Source of the DNA: Acidobacteriota bacterium
Lineage (GTDB): Bacteria > Acidobacteriota > Thermoanaerobaculia > Multivoradales > SZUA-115
Length of the DNA: 10,984 nucleotides
Assembly (NCBI GenBank): GCA_003231035.1
Contig: QIHU01000038.1
Span: 1 to 10,984 of the forward strand
Direction: 5' to 3'
The notes under the pieces are model-generated. The model saw only the letters and a list, made by a program, of their open reading frames with translations. It searched no databases and was not told where the DNA came from. Shown here one piece after another: positions 1 through 5,549 of the stretch; position 1 is the stretch's first letter; each line of letters starts with the position of its first letter. Both the position numbers and the translations under genes were made by a program.

Positions 1-480
1 ATTCCATCGCCGATTGGCGACATTGGAGTCGAATTGCGTGACCGAAAGGCGGTATCTGTGATTGTTGGCCCGCGTGGCCACGAGAAACGGCGCTTTTTGC
101 CCTTTGCCAAGCTACCGGACTCGGAATTCTTGGACGAACTCTACGGGAGGTTCTCTGAATTTTTCGCCGGGGCGCGACCCAATCCAGGGCTCGACTACGA
201 TCTCGGCTCCTCAGACATGAGCACTTTTGCCCGCAGGGTGCTCAAAGAGACAGCGAAGGTTCCCTACGGTAGAACGCGGACCTATCGCAAGATCGCGGCC
301 GGAGCGGGCCGCCCGAATGCCTACCGAATGGTCTTGGCGAGTCTGGTGGTCAACCCGATTCCCATCATTATTCCCTGCCACCGCATCGTGACCAACAAGT
401 CTGGAATCGGTAGCTACATCGGCGGCAAGGAGGCCAAGAAGTGGCTGCTGGCGATGGAGAAGGAAGGGCTGAAGGCCTGA
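1..480 (+). CDS. ogt: Methylated-DNA--[protein]-cysteine S-methyltransferase (O6-alkylguanine-DNA alkyltransferase), 5'-partial
   Basis: Suicide DNA-repair protein that moves the alkyl group from O6-alkylguanine onto its own cysteine. The frame is open from base 1, and the residues encoded there (PSPIGDIGVEL) match the start of the N-terminal ribonuclease-H-like domain of Ogt/Ada-C proteins. The gene is therefore cut by the window edge, probably by only a few residues; the TTG at 34 is not the true start. Counting from the first codon, the acceptor motif PCHRIV is at residues 125-130 (Cys126), followed by a GSYIGG loop and a KKWLLAMEKEG C-terminal helix. The Arg that flips out the base is at 109, with the usual nine-residue spacing to the Asn of NPIPI. 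Odd: the usual R-A-V-G-x-A recognition helix reads R-M-V-L-A-S, so the normally small Gly is Leu. A gap of 112 bp separates it from the transporter gene. The family assignment is firm; the symbol ogt is by similarity only. Confidence 0.93.
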   Translation: MPSPIGDIGVELRDRKAVSVIVGPRGHEKRRFLPFAKLPDSEFLDELYGRFSEFFAGARPNPGLDYDLGSSDMSTFARRVLKETAKVPYGRTRTYRKIAAGAGRPNAYRMVLASLVVNPIPIIIPCHRIVTNKSGIGSYIGGKEAKKWLLAMEKEGLKA

Positions 481-529
481 GAGGCTAGGTCCGCAAGGTT
501 TAGGCCCGCTCGGGAATTCCCACTGCGAA

Positions 530-551
530 CTCGCGGGGGTGTTGCCGCGAG
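530..551. repeat. Short perfect inverted repeat (7-bp stem) between the alkyltransferase and MATE genes
   Basis: CTCGCGG (530-536) and CCGCGAG (545-551) are perfect reverse complements separated by 8 nt. No T-run follows, so it is not a classical intrinsic terminator. It lies 50 bp after the alkyltransferase stop and about 40 bp before the MATE start, so it could be a weak terminator, an mRNA hairpin or an operator. A 7-bp GC-rich stem can also arise by chance in DNA of this composition. Confidence 0.3.
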
Positions 552-592
552 AGTAGCCGGTTGGACGTGCAACTCCCCAAGGCGTCAGCACA

Positions 593-1960
593 ATGCAGGA
601 TCTAACCCAAGGCTCGATTTCCCGCCATATCGCTCAACTCGCCGCGCCGTATTATTTGGTGGATCTCTACTTCGTCGCCCAATTGGGCGACGCTGCCATC
701 GCCGGGGTTAGCGCGGCTGGGAACGCACAGTTCTTGGTGATGGCGCTGACCCAGATCCTGGGGGTCGGCACCATGGCCTTGATCGCCCAGTCGAGCGGTC
801 GCAAGGACCAGCGGGATGCCAACCTCATTTTCAACCAAAGCCTGGTTCTCGCCGCCGGCTGCGCCCTCTCAACCCTGCTGGGCGGCTACTGGGCCTCTCG
901 CCTCTACATGGGAACACTGGGGGCCGACGCGGCGACCCAGGCGGCGGGGGTGGTCTATCTGAAGTGGTTCCTGCCAGGACTGGCACTGCAATTCGCCCTG
1001 GTGGCGATGGGGTCGGCGCTGCGCGGAACCGGCATCACCAAACCGACGATGGTGGTGCAGATGCTCACCGTAATGCTCAATGTCATTCTTTCCCCCATCT
1101 TGATCGCCGGCTGGCTGACCCACAAGCCGCTCGGGGTCGCTGGAGCTGGCCTCTCGACCTCCATTTCGATCGCCGTCGGCGTGGTGCTGATGCTGTTGTA
1201 CTTCCTGCGCTTGGAGAAATACGTCAGCTTTGATCGCCAATTGCTGCGCCCGCGCCTGGACGCCTGGAAACGGATCCTCAAGATCGGCCTACCGCCCGGC
1301 GGAGAGTTCGCCTTGATCTTCATCTACGTCACGGTGGTCTACTGGATCATCCGTAACTTCGGAGCCGAGGCGCAGGCCGGCTTCGGGGTGGGATCCCGGG
1401 TGATGCAGTCCATTTTTCTGCCCGCCATGGCCATCGCCTTCGCCACCGCTCCCATCGCTGGGCAGAATTTCGGCGCCCGCCACTTCGACCGCGTGCGCCA
1501 GACCTTCCGTTCCGCCGCCCTCATCGGTTCTTCGCTGATGCTGGCGCTGACCTTGTTGTGCCAGGTGCGACCGCAGTGGCTCGTTACCTTGTTCACCAGC
1601 GACGCCGCGGTGATCGAGGTCGGCAGCGAGTTTCTGCGCATCATCTCGTGGAACTTCGTCGCCACCGGGATCATCTTCACCTGTTCCAGCATCTTCCAGG
1701 GGATCGGCAACACCCTCCCCGCCCTGTTCAGTAGCGCCACCCGCCTGGTGACTTTTGTGGCTCCGGCCATCTGGCTAGCCAGCCGCCCCGGGTTCGAACT
1801 GCGCCACCTGTGGATCCTCTCGGTGAGCACCGTGGCGATCCAAGCGCTCGTCAGCTGCTGGCTATTGAGGAGGGTCTTCAAACGCCACCGCAGGAGCCGC
1901 CTCTACCAAGCGACAACAACAGTGGCAGCTGCGACAGAATCGACTAGACACGACAGCTAA
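593..1960 (+). CDS. MATE-family multidrug/cation efflux transporter with a probable in-frame deletion in TM1
   Basis: Inner-membrane MatE-type antiporter of about 12 helices, exporting drugs or metabolites against H+ or Na+. The 455-residue product is almost wholly hydrophobic segments with short loops. It has family-typical stretches: VDLYFVAQLGDAAIAGVS at the end of TM1, SALRGTG near residue 145, GLPPGGEFAL near residue 235 at the start of the second half, and AGQNFGAR near residue 291. The ATG at 593 has AAGGCG at 579-584 as a possible ribosome-binding site, and MQDLTQGSI is the usual N-terminus of this subgroup. Odd: LAAP runs directly into YYLVDLYFVA. Relatives as I know them carry about 10 extra residues there (of the type I-A-x-G-M-x-F-Q-T-L), which form the front of TM1. 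The frame is intact, so this is a small deletion rather than a frameshift, and transport may be impaired. The last ~25 residues are a polar tail. The family is certain; the substrate is unknown. Confidence 0.93.
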   Translation: MQDLTQGSISRHIAQLAAPYYLVDLYFVAQLGDAAIAGVSAAGNAQFLVMALTQILGVGTMALIAQSSGRKDQRDANLIFNQSLVLAAGCALSTLLGGYWASRLYMGTLGADAATQAAGVVYLKWFLPGLALQFALVAMGSALRGTGITKPTMVVQMLTVMLNVILSPILIAGWLTHKPLGVAGAGLSTSISIAVGVVLMLLYFLRLEKYVSFDRQLLRPRLDAWKRILKIGLPPGGEFALIFIYVTVVYWIIRNFGAEAQAGFGVGSRVMQSIFLPAMAIAFATAPIAGQNFGARHFDRVRQTFRSAALIGSSLMLALTLLCQVRPQWLVTLFTSDAAVIEVGSEFLRIISWNFVATGIIFTCSSIFQGIGNTLPALFSSATRLVTFVAPAIWLASRPGFELRHLWILSVSTVAIQALVSCWLLRRVFKRHRRSRLYQATTTVAAATESTRHDS

Positions 1961-2064
1961 CATCTGGCAAGGACAGTTGCTAGAATAGCCAGCATCCTAG
2001 CCGGAGCTCTCTGAGGCATCTCCAGGGTTGCTTCTCGCTTTCACTCTCCAATGGACTCTACTGC

Positions 2065-2916
2065 GTGTCGAAGAAAAGCCCCGCATCTTGCCTCACAGAC
2101 TCCACTGTCCTGCAGGGAGACGCTGAGAAAATCCTCCAACAACTTCCAAGCAACTGGTTCCGATGCTGCGTTACTTCACCACCCTATTGGGGACTACGAG
2201 ACTACGGAGAAGACGATCAGATCGGCATCGAGAACGACCCCTACAAGTACATCGAGCGACTTGTGGCCGTCTTTGAGCAGGTGCGTAGAGTCCTCCGAGA
2301 CGATGGAACTCTATGGCTTAACATCGGTGACAGCTACACGAGCGGCAACCGCGCCTACCGAGCACCTGACAAGAAGAATCCTGTCAGGGCCATGGCTCAC
2401 AGGGCCAAGACGCCCAAGGGTCTCAAGCCAAAAGATCTCATCGGCATCCCGTGGAGGCTAGCTTTCGCACTGCAAGAAGCCGGTTGGTATCTACGCGGGG
2501 ACATCATCTGGGAAAAGCCCAATTGCATGCCCGAGAGCGTCAAAGATCGACCAACAAGAGCTCACGAGTACGTTTTCCAACTCTCCAAATCGCTTCGGTA
2601 CCACTACGATCAGGCCAATGTTCGTGTCAATGGCAGAAATCGTCGCACTGTTTGGTCGATACCCACGGAACCTTTCTCTGGGGCTCACTTCGCCACCTTT
2701 CCCCCAAAGCTCGTCGAGCCCTGTGTTCTAGCTAGTTCCCTTCCCGGGGACTGGGTTCTCGACCCATTCTTCGGCTCTGGCACCGTTGGGGCTGTTTGCG
2801 AGCAACAAGACAGACGCTATGTGGGCATCGAACTCAATCCCGAGTACGTACAGATTGCTCTTGAGCGAATCCGGTGCACCGCAAGGACACTCTTCACTCT
2901 TGACGCCACCTCATAG
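2065..2916 (+). CDS. Type II DNA methyltransferase, probably N4-cytosine, beta class (modification subunit)
   Basis: S-adenosylmethionine-dependent DNA methyltransferase, the protecting half of the restriction-modification pair with the endonuclease just downstream. The catalytic motif IV, TSPPYWGLRDYG, is at residues 37-48; SPPY is typical of N4-cytosine enzymes. The SAM-binding motif I, LDPFFGSGT, is at 232-240, followed by RYVGIELNPEY at 251-261. Catalytic motif first and SAM motif last is the beta-class order. The segment ESVKDRPTRAHEY (157-169) is characteristic of this family. The part between HYD (180-182) and RRTVWSIPTEPF (193-204) is short, so this is a compact 283-residue version. 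The GTG start at 2065 places the conserved V-L-Q-G-D-A segment close to the N-terminus, as in relatives; no good ribosome-binding site is seen. Base composition is clearly poorer in GC than the flanking genes. By its partner the target may be CCCGGG (inference). One CCCGGG lies inside the gene at 2743-2748. Confidence 0.92.
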   Translation: MSKKSPASCLTDSTVLQGDAEKILQQLPSNWFRCCVTSPPYWGLRDYGEDDQIGIENDPYKYIERLVAVFEQVRRVLRDDGTLWLNIGDSYTSGNRAYRAPDKKNPVRAMAHRAKTPKGLKPKDLIGIPWRLAFALQEAGWYLRGDIIWEKPNCMPESVKDRPTRAHEYVFQLSKSLRYHYDQANVRVNGRNRRTVWSIPTEPFSGAHFATFPPKLVEPCVLASSLPGDWVLDPFFGSGTVGAVCEQQDRRYVGIELNPEYVQIALERIRCTARTLFTLDATS

Positions 2917-2919
2917 AGA

Positions 2920-3894
2920 CTGGTTGATACCATCATCTCAGAATTCAATACCCCTTGGCCGGACCTGCAACTCTCGTTCTACGAGAGGCTTCAAGCACTT
3001 AGGTCCAGCTTTCTGCTCCAAGCGCTGCTCGAAACTGTCGCTAAGACCAACATCGCCGACATTGACCGAGAGCTTCAAGAATTCGGAAGCAAAGCGGCAC
3101 TGCAAAAACTCGCGGGATGGGGACTGCGAGGGGAGACTATCTTCCCTGTGCCAGAGCTACTTCAGAAAAACCCAAGGCTACTCGGCTACTACCGACTGCT
3201 ACTGGGGTTCTCACAAAAACAGCTCTACGGCAAGGAGCATGGCTTTGGACCCTTCAAGTCCATGGAAGAAAAGGGAACTCTCTCTGACAAGCAAAGTTCT
3301 CAGCTAGTTGGTCTTTGCAAGTGCTTGTCTGCAAGTGCCGATTATTTCGTCCTCAACACCAAACACCTCTCCCAGAGTAGCGTGCACGACCTCACGTTGC
3401 TTACCCTGGGCGCACAGCTGCGAGGAAGCCACCAGAATCGCATCGGCCAAAAAGCTACCAAGCAAGTCTTCAACCTCATCAAGCATCACGTTCAACCACA
3501 CATTCTCCGAGAACACAGCGACTTCATCGAGATCCAAAACGCTGCTGGCAACCCCATCCGAATAGCATTCGCTGCCGATCCAGACATCGCCATATTGAGC
3601 GAGTTGCCATCGAAGCAGCTGAGACCGATCCTCGCCATTGAGATCAAAGGGGGCAAGGACGTCTCCAATATCCACAACCGCATCGGAGAAGCGGAGAAGA
3701 GCCACCTGAAAGCACGAGAACGAGGATTTGCTGAGTGCTGGACCATCGTTGGCGTTGCCAAGCTTGACAGCGATCTGGCTCATCGAGAATCTCCTACCAC
3801 CCATCGGTTCTTTCTCCTTGGTGAGATTGCCGACCCCGATTCGGATGAGTTCAGAGAATTCAGAGAGCAACTTAACTCCAGACTTGGCGTCTAG
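2920..3894 (+). CDS. XcyI-like type II restriction endonuclease; non-canonical start (CTG 2920 proposed; first standard start is GTG 3148)
   Basis: Cleaves unmethylated DNA; partner of the methyltransferase. The segment LLGYYRLLLGFSQKQLYG and the overall layout resemble the XcyI/Cfr9I family (known target C^CCGGG), recognised from memory rather than by search. A PD-(D/E)xK-type site is visible: PD ending at residue 222, then E241-I-K243 in AIEIKGGKD (numbering from CTG 2920). The first ATG/GTG/TTG in frame is GTG 3148, which gives 248 residues. However, the frame is open all the way back to the methyltransferase TAG, and the extra 76 residues look like real protein (LQLSFYERLQALRSSFLLQA, then ALQKLAGWGLRGETIF leading smoothly into the conserved core). 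Starting at CTG 2920, three bases after the stop, gives 324 residues, close to the family size. Alternatives are a low-efficiency ATC/ATT start, readthrough of the TAG to a methylase-nuclease fusion, a lost ATG, or a truncated enzyme from 3148. GC is low here (28/60 at 3481-3540). Confidence 0.75.
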   Translation: MVDTIISEFNTPWPDLQLSFYERLQALRSSFLLQALLETVAKTNIADIDRELQEFGSKAALQKLAGWGLRGETIFPVPELLQKNPRLLGYYRLLLGFSQKQLYGKEHGFGPFKSMEEKGTLSDKQSSQLVGLCKCLSASADYFVLNTKHLSQSSVHDLTLLTLGAQLRGSHQNRIGQKATKQVFNLIKHHVQPHILREHSDFIEIQNAAGNPIRIAFAADPDIAILSELPSKQLRPILAIEIKGGKDVSNIHNRIGEAEKSHLKARERGFAECWTIVGVAKLDSDLAHRESPTTHRFFLLGEIADPDSDEFREFREQLNSRLGV

Positions 3895-3929
3895 CAGTCC
3901 GCCCAGCAGCTGGAGCGCCGCGCCTGTCC

Positions 3930-3960
3930 AAGGGTCCCCATCGGTGTAGGATCGACCCTT
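3930..3960. repeat. Inverted repeat upstream of the first ATP-grasp gene
   Basis: AAGGGTC (3930-3936) and GACCCTT (3954-3960) are perfect 7-bp reverse complements separated by 17 nt, about one and a half helical turns centre to centre more than a tight hairpin would need. It sits 36 bp after the endonuclease stop and 27 bp before the ATG at 3988. It could be an operator for the ATP-grasp gene or a loose hairpin at the end of the endonuclease transcript; there is no T-run. Only the repeat itself is seen in the sequence. Confidence 0.3.
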
Positions 3961-3987
3961 CCGGCAAACCGCGACCAAAGGACGATC

Positions 3988-5235
3988 ATGGCCCAAATCA
4001 CCAAACGAATCGGACTCTCTCTCGGTGCTGACCTGTGTTGGCCCATCTGTTACGAAGAGATCCTCAAGCGGCTCGATTTGGAGCTGGAGATCGGCGGCGA
4101 TCGGATGCGCTTCGAGGTCGACCGGGTCACCATCGAGCCCTACGACCTTCGCCAGCCGGTGCGCTATGACGTCGTCCTGGACCGCATCACCCACTGGTAC
4201 CACACCAGCCGCGAGTGGATCAAGAAGGCGGTCCTGATGGACGACCTCTATGTCCTCAACAACCCGTGGTCGTTGCAGTCCATGGAGAAGTCGACCAGCT
4301 ACTGCGCCATGATGCGCCTCGGCTTCCCGGTGCCGGATACTTGGATGGTGCCGCCGAAGGAGTACGAGCCCACCCCGGACCTAGAACCGACCCTCGAGCG
4401 CTACGCCAAACTCTTCGACATCTCCAAGATCGGCGAGGAACTCGGCTACCCGTTCTACATGAAACCCTACGACGGCGGAGCCTGGGTGGGGGTCGACCGG
4501 ATCGGCGACGCGGAGGCCCTCAAAACGGCCTACGAAAAGAGTGGCACGCGGGTCATGCACTTGCAAAAGGCGGTGGATCCTCACGACCTGTTCGTCCGCT
4601 GTATCGGTGTGGGTCCGCAGGTGCGGATCGTCAACTACGACCCCTCCGCCCCACTCCACGACCGCTACCAAGTGGATTTCAACTTCCTCGACGCGAGCGA
4701 AGCGCAGACCTTGCGCGATATGACGCTGACCATCAATACCTTCTTCGGCTGGGATTTCAATTCGTGCGAGGCGCTACGCCAAGACGGTGTCTTCCAGCCC
4801 ATCGACTTCGCCAATGCTTGCCCCGATTCGCAGGTCACTTCGCTCCACTTCCATTTTCCCTGGTTGGTCAAGGCACAACTGCGTTGGAGCCTGTTCTGCG
4901 CCGCCACCGATCGCAAGATGCATCGCACGGCCGATTGGGATCCCTACTACGCCATCGCCGACCGCGAAGAGCTGAGCTACGAAGAGAAGCTAGCGGCCTA
5001 CGGTGCCATCGCCAATCAGCGGCTCGAAACGCAACGGTTCGAGGAGTTCTGCGACCGTCACCTCTCGCAACTCGACGAGGTGGCGCTGGAGTTCTTCGGC
5101 TCCGACACCGCTTTGGAGACGGTCCGAACCAAGGTGGCGTCGCTCTACCCTGACCACGAACTGGAGAGTTTCACCGACCATTTCTGGGGGCTGATCCAGT
5201 TTTGGCGCCGGACCGAGACGGAGCGCATAAGTTAA
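3988..5235 (+). CDS. ATP-grasp (RimK-like) domain protein of unknown substrate
   Basis: Probably activates a carboxylate with ATP and joins it to an amine or thiol nucleophile; the substrate is not known. Of 415 residues, 1-90 form the family-specific pre-ATP-grasp part. Residues 91-116 (NNPWSLQSMEKSTSY, then GFPVP) resemble the segment entering the fold. LGYPFYMKPYDGGAWVGV at 152-169 carries the nucleotide-binding Lys159 and a glycine-rich loop. QPIDFANACPDS at 270-281 stands where ATP-grasps carry the acidic/Asn magnesium ligands (the usual E-x-N), here with Asp273 and Asn276. The C-terminal ~125 residues are helical and polar and have no domain I recognise. The ATG at 3988 is preceded by AAAGGA (3977-3982), a good ribosome-binding site. 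GC returns to the genome level (41/60 at 4081-4140). Its stop overlaps that of the convergent small gene by 4 bp. The fold is well supported; the reaction is inferred. Confidence 0.85.
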   Translation: MAQITKRIGLSLGADLCWPICYEEILKRLDLELEIGGDRMRFEVDRVTIEPYDLRQPVRYDVVLDRITHWYHTSREWIKKAVLMDDLYVLNNPWSLQSMEKSTSYCAMMRLGFPVPDTWMVPPKEYEPTPDLEPTLERYAKLFDISKIGEELGYPFYMKPYDGGAWVGVDRIGDAEALKTAYEKSGTRVMHLQKAVDPHDLFVRCIGVGPQVRIVNYDPSAPLHDRYQVDFNFLDASEAQTLRDMTLTINTFFGWDFNSCEALRQDGVFQPIDFANACPDSQVTSLHFHFPWLVKAQLRWSLFCAATDRKMHRTADWDPYYAIADREELSYEEKLAAYGAIANQRLETQRFEEFCDRHLSQLDEVALEFFGSDTALETVRTKVASLYPDHELESFTDHFWGLIQFWRRTETERIS

Positions 5236-5549
5236 CTCTCTTCGGCGGCCTTCTTGCGCGCTTCTTCGATTCGCTTGATACGGTTTCGCACCATCTCAAG
5301 CACCCACGCTTCGGGCCTCGACACCTCTTTCCAGCGGTAGAGCAGCAGGGTCACAATGTCCTCTAGGAGTGACGAGGCCTCCGACGGAGGAATCTGTTTC
5401 TCGCGCAGCATCTCGATGATCCGCGGCTCCAGATGGCGGACAATTTCTTCGACTTGCCGCCAACGCTTCGAGCCGTCGTCATCCACCATCGGCTCGGTTT
5501 CCTTTCCCATCCCACCCGTCTTCGCTGGATTCTGTTTGGATTTGCTCAT
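5232..5549 (-). CDS. Small hypothetical protein resembling sigma-70 region 2 only
   Basis: A 105-residue charged, mostly helical protein. Residues 1-28 are polar and probably disordered. Residues 57-93, SSLLEDIVTLLLYRWKEV then SRPEAWVLEMVRNRIKR, read like the ECF sigma-factor region 2 pattern (E-D-[IL]-[VL]-x-x-x-[FL]-x-x-x-x-x-R-W, P-x-A-W-[LV], then R-N-R-x-x-R). No region 4 (-35-binding helix-turn-helix) follows: the protein ends with a basic/acidic tail. It could bind core RNA polymerase without promoter recognition, act as an anti-sigma-like decoy, or simply share a helical fold. Its ATG overlaps the glgA stop as ATGA (5549-5546), so it is translationally coupled and is the last gene of the glgC-glgA operon. 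Its TAA overlaps the stop of the convergent ATP-grasp gene in GTTAAC. The gene is likely real; the sigma resemblance is tentative. Confidence 0.72.
   Translation of the reverse strand: MSKSKQNPAKTGGMGKETEPMVDDDGSKRWRQVEEIVRHLEPRIIEMLREKQIPPSEASSLLEDIVTLLLYRWKEVSRPEAWVLEMVRNRIKRIEEARKKAAEES

Noticed and set aside
1961..2064. Possible terminator or promoter between the MATE and methylase genes
   Set aside because: A TTGCTA-like box at about 1977 has no properly spaced -10, and no stable hairpin with a T-run is visible. Nothing in this 104-bp gap can be supported.
2051..2461. Plus-strand ATG frame overlapping the methylase start
   Set aside because: Low-complexity Ser/Thr/Arg-rich translation. 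The methylase motifs lie in the other frame.
2786..3307. Plus-strand frame crossing the methylase-endonuclease junction, considered as a frameshifted start for the endonuclease
   Set aside because: Its translation is Ser/Arg-rich with no family similarity. The conserved endonuclease N-terminus is in the methylase's own frame, so no frameshift is needed.
3304..4203. 299-codon minus-strand open frame
   Set aside because: Antisense to the endonuclease and to the start of the RimK-like gene, both of which have clear motifs. No domain is visible and it spans the real intergenic region.
4215..5153. 312-codon plus-strand frame inside the RimK-like gene
   Set aside because: Arg/Gly/Pro-rich shadow of the real ATP-grasp gene.
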